A DNA stretch of 64,000 bases from Actinostola sp. cb2023. Lineage: Eukaryota > Cnidaria > Anthozoa > Actiniaria > Actinostolidae. The notes under the pieces are model-generated. The model was not told the origin of the DNA. It was given only the letters and a program-made list of their open reading frames with translations, and ran no database searches. Positions 25,701 to 36,188 of this stretch are shown here, piece after piece. The translations under genes were made by a program, and so were the position numbers. Where the stretch lies: assembly GCA_033675265.1 (NCBI GenBank), contig JAUJYZ010000125.1, positions 323,501 through 387,500 of the forward strand. The letters are read 5' to 3'. Every line of letters begins with the position of its first letter. The first letter of the stretch is position 1.

Positions 25701-27561
25701 CAGTTTTCTGCCAATCGAAACCCTGAAACAGACATTCCTGACCGATACGATCACATACTTCACATTTTGTCAACTACGAAGAAAAAAAGAAAAGAAAAGA
25801 GCGCATTTTATAACTTGGACTTCCTCCGGAAGTGTCCGAGTAGTAATAATCCGGAAGGCTCCTGAATATTAACTAATTTCAACCATGGGTTCACCCTGGT
25901 AATCCTGCAGGATACAGTGAAAAGTGAATTGGAACTCAAGGATCAGGTTTGGGTTAGTCTAAGGGCTGCTTTGGTAATATTCTTAACTAATTTCAGCCAT
26001 GCGTTCACCCTGGTAATCCTGCAGGATCCAGAGAAAGTCCATTGGAACTCAAGGAATGGGTTTGGGTTAGTCTAAGGGCTGCATAAGTAATATCCCTAAC
26101 TAATTTCAGCCATGCGTTCACCCTGGTAATCCTGCAGGATCCAGAGAAAGGAAAGTCCATTGGAACTCAGGGAATGGGTTTGGGTTAGTCTAAGGGCTGC
26201 ATAAGTAATATCCCTAACTAATTTCAGCCATGCGTTCACCCTGGTAATCCTGCAGGATCCAGAGAAAGTCCATTGGAACTCAAGGAATGGGTTTGGGTTA
26301 GTCTAAGGGCTGCATAAGTAATATCCCTAACTAATTTCAGCCATGCGTTCACCCTGGTAATCCTGCAGGATCCAGAGAAAGTCCATTGGAACTCAGGGAA
26401 TGGGTTTGGGTTAGTCTAAGGACTGCATAAGTAATATCCCTAACTAATTTCAGCCATGCGTTCACCCTGGTAATCCTGCAGGATCCAGAGAAAAGTCCAT
26501 TGGAACTCAAGGAACAGGTTTGTGTTAGTCTAAAGGCTGCTTACATGTAGGTAATATTCCTAACCAATTTCAGCCATGGGTTCACCCTGGTAAATTAAGA
26601 TAGTCAAAATGCATCTAATTAACATATTTCCCATAAGCTATTTCGGTCTCAGCTTCTGTGTTATATCATTTTGAACCTGACAACGAATCTTCAATTTGCA
26701 TGGACACTTTTAAAAGTAAGAACTTATAAAACCCCTCAGACTGATCAACTTACTTACGTGTTTTCGTTTGACGTACAATAGAGTCGTTTCGTTTGAGTGG
26801 GAAACCTAGGTTACCATAACACTCAAATGGCTTCCTTTCTGAACCAATCAAAAAGCATGCATATGCATCTCATATTCTCATTTAATCAAACTTTTTCAAT
26901 ATGCCTGGCATATGCAATCGATAAAAGTGATGATGATTAAAATCAATAACAATCGATATCAATTATTAATCGATTGATATTGATAATTTATTGACAGGTA
27001 ATTCATCGATGTACCAAAAATTTGTGACCTTTTAGCTGACCAGTAGCTGCCAATCGATATCAATCAATGAGAACAAAATCTGTGACCCATCGATTGGTTA
27101 TCGATTGACCGATAGCAATCGATATCAATTATTAAACTAATTTTATTGATTGACATCGATTTATCGATTGCATTTCCGATCATCGATTTTATCGATTGCA
27201 TACAAATGATACATACACCAGGAATACGGCACGTTACCGTAACTTTCCCACTGATACAACAACTACTCTAAACTGATTGTAGTAATAAAGGTAAAGTCGG
27301 GACACACAGTCTTACATGACGTACTATCACTAGTATCAGAGACAGAGATATCAAGTCATGGCATGTGAACTGGTTGATTTAGATTTTAGGCATCAAATGA
27401 GCATTTAGTCCTCGATGGAAACATTCTTACAATAATTTCACAATTCAAAAAGCTTCTTCACTCACCTCTCCTGTGTGTGACATCTCATGTTCGACTAATC
27501 TCCAGTTTTTGTTAAAACGTTTGCCACATTCTTTGCACTCGATGTCCTCGCGTTCCGCCAT
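13766..27561 (-). CDS. GTF3A: Transcription factor IIIA with 11 zinc fingers and a giant acidic repeat tail
   Basis: TFIIIA binds the 5S rRNA gene and 5S rRNA. Fourteen in-phase exons in transcript order: 27561-27466, 24738-24638, 24047-23960, 23160-23072, 22672-22596, 20048-19971, 19751-19702, 19363-19286, 18193-18098, 17603-17568, 17151-17077, 16850-16755, 16618-16580 and 15991-13766, giving 1074 residues. Eleven C2H2 fingers span residues 9-331. First cysteines are at 9, 37, 67, 96, 126, 154, 180, 210, 239, 277 and 308. TGE-type linkers, the irregular short fingers 6-7 and the HNPDKK motif after finger 9 match TFIIIA. The usual animal protein has nine fingers and about 365 residues. The last exon adds a lysine block (337-344), then 11 copies of a 32-residue Asp/Asn repeat from about residue 466. 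The donor of exon 19751-19702 is the weakest call. The start is the only ATG before finger 1 in its exon. Confidence 0.88.
14520..15640. repeat. Coding minisatellite, 96-bp unit, about 11 copies
   Basis: Units carry GACATGCATCAGCATCAGAG and GATTGTGTTGCATACCATCA. Spacing is 96 bp where measured, for example 15431 to 15527. Read on the minus strand each unit encodes 32 residues with one Cys (ADVC), two His (QHNQ and IGHS) and a long run of Asp and Asn. The repeats are near identical, indicating recent expansion. Confidence 0.92.
16178..16321. mobile_element. Palindromic MITE, AGTGCAAACCATATGTC family (copy 1)
   Basis: The terminal arms read AGTGCAAACCATATGTCCGTG and CAGACATATGGTTTGCACT. The centre contains ACTAAATAGCACTAAATAG and its inverted partner. 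A second copy of the family lies at about 51164-51296. It is in a GTF3A intron. Confidence 0.88.
18290..18358. repeat. Perfect-arm hairpin
   Basis: TAATGTAGTTCGTAAGGTTTCATC is matched by GATGAAACCTTACGAACTACATTA with a loop of about 20 bp. It lies in the GTF3A intron between exons 8 and 9. Confidence 0.88.
18363..18968. repeat. Truncated TA-MITE followed by four tandem 118-121-bp repeats
   Basis: AGAGTCGTTTTCATATGAGTGGGAA opens a MITE copy of the family complete at 63139. Its interior runs into units starting GATTGGTTGTAAACTCAAGG at 18491, 18609, 18729 and 18850. Each unit contains GTACGTGCTGGTCAGCAG and a GGGGGAGGGGAGTATAGG G-rich block. The array lies in a GTF3A intron. Confidence 0.85.
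20102..20485. mobile_element. Repeat with CCCTATCCCAGAC subrepeats and poly-C end
   Basis: The left end GGGTAGGGGTGTGCCGCGG is inverted as CCGCGGCACATACCC at 20421-20435. Between them CCCTAtCCCAGAC(C)-type subrepeats recur about seven times. A run of about 26 C residues follows from 20458. It lies in a GTF3A intron. Confidence 0.7.
20636..22466 (+). mobile_element. Helitron/Helentron-like non-autonomous element A
   Basis: The 5' end GACGCTCTACTAGCGT forms a small hairpin and is followed by AACTCGGGTTTCTT. The 3' end is a hairpin, ACTCGGGCCTTCCACAGGAA then GCCCGAGT, followed by AATAATGAA. The subterminal 5' sequence is an inverted match to the 3' hairpin arm. The interior contains ORFs at 20823-21113 and 21366-21560 that I do not recognise. 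It also holds a pair of inverted repeats of about 160 bp (21174-21345 and 22165-22327). It lies in GTF3A intron 5. The class is inferred from structure. Confidence 0.6.
21174..22327. repeat. About 160-bp inverted repeat pair inside element A
   Basis: The left arm contains ACTGGGCTGCCTGTGGTGAT, GACGCGTTTTGCAG and GGGCTCAT. The right arm is its reverse complement with scattered differences (ATCACCACAGGCAGCCCAGT). The 820-bp interior begins with an ORF opening MEADGFTNS in one frame and ends before a GTAAGTG donor-like site near 21558. Confidence 0.8.
25038..25850 (+). mobile_element. Helitron/Helentron-like non-autonomous element B
   Basis: The 5' end AACAAGACGCTCAATGAGCA is followed by ACACTCAGACATTT. 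The 3' hairpin is ACTTGGACTTCCTCCGGAAG then TGTCCGAGT, followed by AGTAATAATC. The 3' arm read in reverse (ACTCGGACACTTCC) matches the 5' subterminal sequence. The interior ORF 25399-25680 is unrecognised. It lies in GTF3A intron 1. Confidence 0.6.
25872..26594. repeat. Tandem array of six to seven 113-119-bp units
   Basis: Each unit reads ACTAATTTCAGCCATGCGTT, CACCCTGGTAATCCTGCAGG, GGAACTCAAGGAATGGG, GTTAGTCTAAGGGCTGC. Units start near 25872, 25986, 26099, 26217, 26329, 26446 and 26561 (partial). Copies are highly similar. The array lies in GTF3A intron 1. Confidence 0.9.
26784..27250. mobile_element. Degenerate TA-MITE copy containing ATCGAT-rich filler
   Basis: It opens TAGAGTCGTTTCGTTTGAGT and GGGAAAC, and ends near TACCGTAACTTTCCCACTGA. 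The interior is an AT-rich stretch repeating TCGATTGATATCGAT-like words. The terminal GACTCTA is missing, so the right end is uncertain. Confidence 0.5.
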
Positions 27562-30214
27562 CTTGTTTCGGTACGCCCGTGAAGGACTGGGTTCAAATTA
27601 CATACCACAGGAAACCCACACATATGGGCTGGCCGGAAGGGCGTGGGGACATGTGGCAGGAGCCCATCAAAATCATCTTTGTTGATCTACATTTTACACT
27701 TCATAGCAATGCTGGCTGTAACTACATAACTAACTTGATGCTTAGAACTGTGTACATGTATGAGTGGGATCAAGTAGTTACGGTATGGTTCGTGCCATGC
27801 GGTGACCAGGCCGAGTTCAAGCATTCTGATTGGTTGAGCAATGATTTTGCATGCTGTGATTGGTTGAATAGATGTCTTTGAATCCTTACTGTCGCCGTAG
27901 CATGTTATCCTCCCCCACAATTGTGATAATTTCACATTGTAATGTATCAGGAGCCCAAAAACATTGTGGGGAGGGAAGTGTGACCGCCCCTGCAAAATGC
28001 CTGCGGGGAAGGATAGTACCAACCATTTATACCCTTTGTGGTATGTCAGAGAAGGAGAGGATGGGAGGAAGATGGAAAGCAAAGGGGAAGGAATGACTAA
28101 TATAGATCACAAGAGTACTTCAAAACTTTTATCAAATTTTATTATTTATGTCATTGTATTTATAAACATAATCAATACAATCTTTATCAAAATTAATATG
28201 TAAAAAGGTCATAACAAATGGTTATACATCTCTAAACTATTTACATGTACAGAAGTTTATTCTATATATTATCGGTAAGTGATATCACTAGGATAAGAAA
28301 TAGAAGAAACAAGCTTTTTTTACTATTTTCATTTTTTCCCCATTCAATTTCAACTCAATAACAACATAAAATTATTACTGGAAATTTAAATATTATTGTA
28401 AAACCAATATTATTCAAAATTGACCTAACAAACCAAGCTCATGTTCATGTGTTAAAGTGCAGAAACAAATTCCAAATGTCTTTCAGGAACTGCAGAGCAA
28501 GGGGGGATGAGCCTTTCAAAACTCTGAAAATGGTTTGTTATAATATACATGTACATTATTGATTTGATTGTATTATAATAAGTGCATTTTGAGTTTGTCA
28601 AAAATTAATATGCAACAAGACATGCAATTACTATCATCAACCAGTTCAAGACCATCCTCTGGAACCCAGTGGTATATTCTGTTACTCATTTCTCGCTCCC
28701 AGACGAGCGACAGAATATACCCCTGGGTTCCCAAGGATGGTCAAGACAGAAGTATATATAACTGTTTTTGAACAAGACACTCAAAACCACACTAATAAAA
28801 ATAGCCAGGCTCTCACAGGGAAGGGGGAGGGGACAGGGGGGAGGGGACAGGGGGGAGGAGACAGGGGGAGGGGGACTGGAGATGGATGGCTAGTAACGCA
28901 AGCTAATAAAAATAAATACAAACTACAGGGTATTAATAAAGGAATTATTTCTGCACCCTAACAGCTGAAACACAAAACATAACTTAATATAAAATAATAA
29001 TAATAATATGGATATAATACTTTGACATTTCAAAGCATAAATTAATTAATATTCAATCTGAAATAAAAATAATTAATTTACCGATTTTTTTCCAAAACAA
29101 TAATAATAATAAATTTTTACGTAAATTTTTCCATGAATTCATAATATTGTTTCAAACTCATCAACTACAAAACAAATGATGTATATTTACAATAATTCCA
29201 AAACAGTTCCTGGTTTTTGAAGTTCAAACTATGGAAAATATTAATGGCAAGATGAAAAAGGCATTGATAGGATCCTTCCCAATTTAACTCTCATAGTGTA
29301 AAACTTTTATAAGTGAACTTGTGTGTTAATTAATCTAGAATGTGATAATGAACCTCTCACAGAGAGGATATTTGATATTGGGTTTCGGAACTTGTATTTA
29401 CATAAATACTATGATGTCATACTAGTAACTATAATGCAGTACCAACCTATCTGTAATTAAAACACAATGTGTTTTCATTTCAAGCTTGATAAACTGTAGT
29501 CATGAATGAAACTGTTAGCGTTGAAGTATGGATGTTAGTCAGACTTCCTGTCTGGTCGGACAATAGCTGAACATAGTATTCAGCCAATCCTAACAAAGCT
29601 AGTCCCCAGGGGGGGTACTCAGTGGTATCAGTGACGGGGAGGTTCGAATGAGGCCAAACTTTTTAACCCAAAAAAAAGTCCATTACGCAAAAACAAGACC
29701 CCAAAAAAGTCCAATGGCCCAAAATCGTAACCCCCAAAAAGTCCAATTTTTCTCCACATAAAATCGAGAACGGTAGGATATCATTTTTATCAACCCCCTA
29801 AAAAGTCCTTGCCAAAATCTTTATAACAAAAAAAGTCCCCCAGAAAATTGAGAACCCCAAAAAAGTCCCAAGCCGCGAATTGCAAACCACAAAAAGGTCT
29901 TCGCACCTCCCCGTCACTGATACCCCTGAGTACCCCCCGTGGGAGCTAGTCAAAGCTTTGTCTGAAAGCATTGTAATTTTCAGAGTCTGACACTTCAATG
30001 ATAACAGTTGTAATTTAGTCAACATTTAGTTCAAGTTCATGTAGTGTGACAGCACCACCCAATATATTGCATGGCTGATGGTTATGTGCATGTACAATTT
30101 AAATACAAATGCATACAAAAATGGCCACCTGAAACTCTACTTCAGAGTCGGTGCACTAGTCCATCCCATATACTAAAACGTCCTAACAAGTAAAACCACA
30201 AAAGACCACTTCAA
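27562..30214. other. Region between GTF3A and its paralogue, with MITEs
   Basis: It holds a partial TA-MITE (27758-27885). A hairpin with arms CCATCCTCTGGAACCCAG and CTGGGTTCCCAAGGATGG lies at 28647-28742; its family recurs at 56742-56815. GGGGAGGGGACAGG subrepeats lie near 28830-28870, and an 8-bp-TSD element at 29605-29943. No coding exons were found. The 3' UTR of the upstream paralogue probably lies here. Confidence 0.6.
29605..29943. mobile_element. 339-bp MITE with an 8-bp target-site duplication
   Basis: The terminal repeats are CCCAGGGGGGGTACTCAGTG and TGAGTACCCCCCGTGGG, extending inward through ATCAGTGACGGGGAGGT. The direct repeat AGCTAGTC flanks both sides (29597-29604 and 29944-29951). 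The interior repeats AAAAAAGTCC words. An 8-bp duplication fits hAT-type transposition. Confidence 0.85.
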
Positions 30215-30935
30215 TCAGCATGGGCAGAATAGTGTGCACTTGTGAGAGGTAATGTGCTTTTTCAACCATTTGTGGGCTAGGACATCATTTCTTACTCTTG
30301 GAAAGTAGTTATGGAAACCTGTTGATATATTAATATTGTTAACAAATTTCCTCCAGTTTTCCGTAGTATCTCATCTTATTTACCACGATTTTCATCATCT
30401 ACATTGTAGCTGTCAAAATGTTGTGGACTGCATAGCCGAGGGCCAGTCCACAACATATTTTGAAGGCTAGATGATGAAACTGTCAACATTTTTTAGTGTG
30501 ACAACACAATATATTGCATGGCTGATGGTTATGTGCATGTACAATTTAAATACAAATGCATACAAAAATGGCCACCTGAAACTCTACTTCAGAGTCGGTG
30601 CATTAGTCCATCCCATATACTAAAACGTCCTAACAAGTAAAACCACAAAAGACCACTTCAATCAGCATGGGCAGAATAGTGTGCACTTGTGAGAGGTAAT
30701 GTGCTTTTTCAACCATTTGTGGGCTAGGACATCATTTCTTACTCTTGGAAAGTAGTTATGGAAACCTGTTGATATATTAATATTGTTAACAAATTTCCTC
30801 CAGTTTTCCGTAGTATCTCATCTTATTTACCACGATTTTCGTCATCTACATTGTAGCTGTCAAAATGTTGTGGACTCCCAAGGCATAGCCGAGGGCCAGT
30901 CCACAACATATTTTGAAGGCTAGATGATGAAAACT
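30040..30935. repeat. Direct tandem duplication of about 445 bp
   Basis: The segment beginning AGTGTGACAGCACCACCCAA (30043) and ending in the GGCTAGATGATGAAA hairpin recurs from about 30497 with few differences. Each copy contains one candidate last exon of the TFIIIA paralogue and a hairpin with arms GTCAAAATGTTGTGGACT and AGTCCACAACATATTTTGA. Confidence 0.92.
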
Positions 30936-33900
30936 GGTGATTTTTTTTCAACACAAAAAATACTTTTTTACGTGGAGTGATTCTACAATAAAATCGATCT
31001 CGATGACTTGATGACAATAAATAACTTCATAACATGAGCCATGGTATGGACTTTGATCTCCCACAGCTCTCGACCAATCAGAAAATGAGAAATTGACACA
31101 ATGTGGTAAAAAAACCATATTAACTTTGACATTGCTAAGTAAGCTAACTAATTTAATAAGACACGGTAATAAAGTTTTATTATTTATTATTGCAGTATAA
31201 AAGGTTTTATATTCAATCATTAACTCACCTAAATCGTGCATTTTTTTGTGCTTTCTCAACTTTGTAGGAGTATCAAATGAATAATAACATCCTCTTTCTT
31301 TGCATCTATATTTGTGTCAAAACATGAAAGAGTGAAATAAAGTTTATTGTATTGTATTTGTATTGATAACATTTATAGAAAGAAATACATCCTTATTTGC
31401 ACAATGTTATGGACAATTTTAGACCTTTCCCAGCACAGGCAGCCCAATCTCTACTATTGTCGAGGGAAAAGGCTTATTTTCAGAGATTGAACGTACCCTG
31501 AAAATAAGTATTTTCCCTCGACAAATCCCAAAGTAAGTGACAGTAGAAGAAATATAACGCATCATATTGTCTTTATGTGAATAAATGAGACACTGAGACC
31601 AAGTTTTAAGACGTTTATTGAACACGTAAATCACTTGCAATTTGATTTAGTTATCGTACTACTGATAATACTAATAGTAGAGATTGGGCTGCCTGTGTTA
31701 TTATTATTCCCAGTTCAAATAAATACTAACCTAAAAGGTGTTTCTTTAGTATGAACATACTTGTGGATTTTTAACTGATTTGTTTTCTTAAAAGTCATGT
31801 CACATCCTTCAAAAGGGCACTGTGAATCAAAATACAAATGCAGTCATAAACATTAGTGAACAATAACAGGATATTGCTAGGGTTGTCGAATGGTCTCCGC
31901 AAAAAGTCAGAGTCACGCAAAATTTCGGTCAAATTTCTCAGGTCTCGAAGTCTCATTTTTTCCAAAAAGCCGTCTCAGAGTCTCAAATTTTGAAAACAAA
32001 GGAAATCGGTGAAAAAGCATCTCAGGCTCGCAAAAATATGCCTTGTCTAGGAGTCTCGCAAAGTCTCGCCTTGACCATTCGATACCCGGTTGGAACCCTC
32101 TTCATCCATTTGGAACTAAAACACATGCATGCAGTGATACAGTACTTTTGCTTTGCAGAATCAGAAGGGAAAATGCGAACAACAACAACAACAATAATTT
32201 TATTTCATATTCTACAATGCGACATACAAAGTATCATTGTATGACTTATTTTAGGATGAGGTGTGATGGGTCGTAAAATTGTGTCCATTTCTAGAGTCTC
32301 TCCATCATTGAACAAGTCTATGTAATAACAGTGTTAGAGGTCTTTGATTAAAATCTAAATTCTCCTGTGTGCTCTTTGAATTCTGGTGGAGAATTTGGGC
32401 TTTGATCACAAGTCAATTACACTGTTCTGGCACAGAGCCCTTCCTTTACCTTGAATGGTCTGTCGTGTGCCCTCTCATTATGCCGTTTCATGTAATGTTT
32501 GGTTGTAAACATCAGGTTACAACCAGCATGAGAACAACTGCATGTATGAAGTCAAATGTTAATATGAATGACATCCTCTCAATATAACTCTTTTGATAGT
32601 AAAAATTCAGACCCTTCAATATGAACACCAAAGGAACAGAAAAAGGTGGCAGTCATTAGAGAAGTCCATAATAAACAGGTTTTTATAACAACAAATACAG
32701 GTACGACTCAGTTGCCAGCAGGACTGACAAAGCTGTCCATAATAACAGTGGAGTGTGCGTAAGGTGGGGTTCAAATGTACATGTTTGAATGAACAGAAGC
32801 TTTGAACACCATCTTGCAACAACAATAACTAATTATGAGCAGTGAGGTTGCTTAGCTGCTGTGTAGTTTCTATTGCGTTGCTGTACCTGTATGGTTTTGT
32901 ACCATTATGGCTCAATAAGTGGCGCTTTAAATGAATTTTTCTTACAAATGTCTTATTGCACTCTGTACACAAGCATGGTCTCTATTGAATAGAAAGAAAG
33001 AAATATCATTCAATTGATCTGATTGGGAAGGATAAGAAAAGACATGGAATGCAATGCAATGCAATGCAATAAGATGAGATGGTATGAAGGAATATAATGC
33101 AATATACAATAAATAATATTATTAGTTCAGTATTAAAAAATACATGTATTTCGGCAGAACCCCCACTGCTGGGTATCAAGGTCCCTCCTAATTATAAACA
33201 GCACTTTATGGTGATGAGGCTTCCTCTTTAATTACATTTTCAGTTTCACTATTAATATACGACGTCATACAGCAGATTGCAAAAATTCTGTAATTCAAGT
33301 ATATCAGTATATCCATATATATCGGGTCAGGAGCCCATAAGTAGGAGCCTCCATCTACCGTACTGGGTTTGTGAGACGACCTGTGACTGGATCAGGCTAT
33401 TTTTAGAACTCCTTTTCCCGCGAACTAATCATCAATCAATAGGAATCCCCCATGGGAATTAAACAGAGCCAATCAGCATCAATGAGGTAGATGATTTGTG
33501 TTTATTTGTGATATATGAACAAAGTGGCGAACAAAAAAATTGGCGAAATTGAAGAAACTGAAAGTGAAGAGAGCGAAAATGATAGGCAGTGACTCTTTTG
33601 CAGAGTTTATCGGAAAGTGACCAAGAGTCTTCAAGTTCGTGTTCTGTTTCTCAAGGAACTAAAAAAACATCAAATAGTAAACCTACCAAGCCAAAAGCTA
33701 GAAACTCCGTAACAAAGCCGAAATTAAAAATCCCTGGTGTTAAAATTTCGCGGCAAAACTGGTGTTCTAAAAATAGCCTGATCCGGTCACAGATCGTCTC
33801 ACAAATACATCCCAGATGGAGGCTCCTACTTATGGGCTCCTGATCGGGTGCATTATGGGTAATGCTATTTTAGAGTTTTTCCACAAAATATGCAGCAGAA

Positions 33901-35982
33901 GCTTACAAACAACAAACTAGAGACTAAATTACATAACATTCTAGAGTTTCACCAATGTTGCTTGCGTGAAACGTCATTTAGGGGACTTTTTCAATTACCC
34001 ATAATGCACCTGATATACAGTGTATGGATATACTGATATACTTGATTTACAGAATATTTGCAAAGGGCTGTAACAATAATAATAAATAATATTACTATAA
34101 TAATAATAATTAACAAATTCATGAATCCAGTACATGAAACACAAGCCGTTTATATCTAGTGCAACTGAAGGAATGGTCAACGCTCAGCGTGCGTCCATCG
34201 AGTCCAGCACGAGAGAAGCGTAAGAGTCGCACGAGGCGTAGCCGAAAATTTTTTTTCCGAGCGTGCGCTATGCCGATGACGTGAGCGTGCATCCATTGAG
34301 TTATGGATGCACGCTCGTGCACGCTAATTAGCCAATCAGAGCGTGCGTTATATCAATGCTATGTTATAAATTAAAGTCATGCATGGAAGCCAAATAATAC
34401 CTATCCAGGGTTTTAACACAATATGTTCTCACAACTTCTTTGTTGATTTACTGACATAGAGTGTTGTCCAAAGGTTTATGCACGTATCAGCGGCTTCCCC
34501 GAGGGGCCAACCCCCGGGCTAACCAGGGGGATTGTAAAAAGGCAGAAACAATCTTGATGATTTCTCCCAGGGGTGGGAGAGTCGTCCCTTTCAAAGTCCC
34601 CTGGTTACAGGGTTGGGGTCTTCCATGACCTACAATCCCCCGTCCTTTTGCATGAAACCAGCTTGAAGTCGAGATCGATGGAGCCAATTGACTATACTTT
34701 AATACTGAATCTCGTTACTAATGTTATTTCTATAAACACTCTAAGCTTAGTTTCAACAGCAAATGGAATTTTAATTAACTTTATAACACTTCATACATTA
34801 AATGTACTCAAAATGTACAAATGTATTAGTTGGTTGTGGGCTTTCATGAGTGCACACCGTCAAAGAGGTTGTAAATGCCTATGTAATGGTTTAAAACGTA
34901 CATTTGTGTTCCAATAAAATATAACATGTTCTAGTTCAGTTCAGCTCCCAAATAGGTGTTACAAATAGAAGCCATTTCTCAATTACTTATTTTGTCAAAC
35001 AAACAATAACAAAGTTAGCTAAAATTGTATTTATGTGATACAGTTGTCACAATAAAAATGCAAAAGCAGATCTGCTTCCTCCTCTGTTACACCAATGCAG
35101 GCTCCATGAAACCATTGTATAAATCCTGCACGCTTCAATGGCGGAATACTCGCAATACTCGTCCCAGCCTCTCTGTTCCAATTTGGATTTTCACACAGGT
35201 AGCCCAAGTCAAGAACACATCGAAATTCGTACATTGCCATCTACATTTATTTAGTCAGCAGTGATCTCATATCCCACTTTATAATATTGTATTGAAAGAA
35301 GAAAATCAATCGCCGTCGTTAGTTTCATGACGAAAACAATTTCAACAAATCCCCCACCCCAATTTTCCAACCATAAAACAAAGTCAAGCATTTTCCCGAC
35401 CCCAGGGGCGATGTTTGCATCCAATCCCTCTGTATTCCCCCACATATCTCCGTGGTTAGCCCGGGGGTCGACCCCTCGGGGAAGCCGCTGATACGTGCAT
35501 TAGTAATCAAACTGGAAATCTCGTCAAAATTTCTTGTGGAATACTTTTTAGATTGTATAACATCTCAATAACATTAACATGTACTTTGACTTTGACTTTG
35601 AGTTTGAGTAGGATTCAAAGAGGAAATTTGATTTACAGCTCATCTACTCGCTCCATGCAAACATAATTCCGTCAGATTTAGTTTCTTGAGCTTAGAAATT
35701 ATTTAACAGCAAAAAGGGTCAGATTTTAGCGCAAATTTTAGGTCTTTGTTCCTTTCTTTGATCGTCTGACTAGTTTGAACTAGCCCTATAATTCCACGTG
35801 TGCAAACTGGATCAAGTATTCGCTCATTCCAGCAAGACTTTAGATCCAATCAACACATAACCTACTCATAAGCATACCTCTCCAGTGTGAGCTCGCTTGT
35901 GTTCAATTAATCTCTGCTTTTTCTTGAAGATTTTGCCACATCCTTTGAAATCGCAAATGTTTTTCTCGGGTGATTCCGCCAT
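30215..35982 (-). CDS. Truncated TFIIIA-like paralogue (five zinc fingers)
   Basis: Exons in transcript order are 35982-35878, 32981-32887, 32537-32450, 31819-31731 and 31305-31229, then one of two near-identical last exons, 30765-30662 or 30318-30215. The product is 185 residues. Fingers 1-5 are intact (first cysteines in ICDFKGC, CLCTEC, CSHAGC, CPFEGC and CKERGC). Exon boundaries and phases (0, 2, 0, 2, 1) match exons 1-5 of the adjacent GTF3A exactly, so this is a tandem duplicate. The last exon keeps the second half of finger 6 (WLKKHITSH) but has lost its first cysteine pair and the donor, and stops after TLFCPC. TFIIIA fingers 1-3 carry most 5S DNA affinity, so a shortened DNA binder is possible. 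It may also be a decaying copy. The gene is divergent from GEMIN8. Confidence 0.7.
33276..34066. mobile_element. Nested elements: a TTGCAAAAATTCTG element carrying a 515-bp insertion
   Basis: The outer ends are TTGCAAAAATTCTGTAATTC and GATTTACAGAATATTTGCAA. Inserted at 33328-33842 is an element with long terminal inverted repeats, CAGGAGCCCATAAGTAGGAG and CTCCTACTTATGGGCTCCTG, extending about 95 bp. It is flanked by the direct repeat ATCGGGT. The inner element holds short Ser/Lys-rich open frames (33589-33843). The nest sits in intron 1 of the TFIIIA paralogue. Confidence 0.85.
34479..35500. mobile_element. 1.0-kb TIR element carrying a PHD-finger fragment
   Basis: The terminal repeats are GCACGTATCAGCGGCTTCCC and GGGAAGCCGCTGATACGTGC (34480 and 35498 ends). 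They continue inward through GGGCTAACC and GGTTAGCCC. It lies in intron 1 of the TFIIIA paralogue and contains the minus-strand ORF 35031-35240. Confidence 0.8.
35031..35240 (-). pseudogene. Orphan PHD-finger-like fragment inside a transposable element
   Basis: The 69-residue ORF has a good ATG and ends in [17 protein letters not shown] followed by FYCDNC. This is the second half of a PHD finger (Trp before the final Cys-Cys pair, CxxC at the end). The first half has only scattered cysteines ([10 protein letters not shown]), so the zinc site looks incomplete. Its host element suggests a captured or transposon-derived fragment. Confidence 0.5.
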
Positions 35983-36188
35983 GTTTGCAAACAACTGGGA
36001 GCGCCGGGTAATTTGCATATGTCACCCCAGTTCTCCCCGTCCAGACGAGGAACGCCTGGCTTGAATCAACATTTGGCTGAAAAAGAATCGGAGAGAGATC
36101 CATCCAGTTGTGTTGTACAGAAAAGGAGCGTTTCTTTGGACTTCGATTATATTTTAATAGACAGCTGAAGTTTTAGTCTTCTAAGAGA
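35983..36188. promoter_or_regulatory. 206-bp bidirectional promoter region
   Basis: The start codons of the TFIIIA paralogue (minus) and GEMIN8 (plus) are only 206 bp apart, so both promoters and 5' UTRs must overlap or abut. No TATA box was identified. A GCGCC and CCCCGT-rich patch lies at 36000-36045. Confidence 0.7.
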
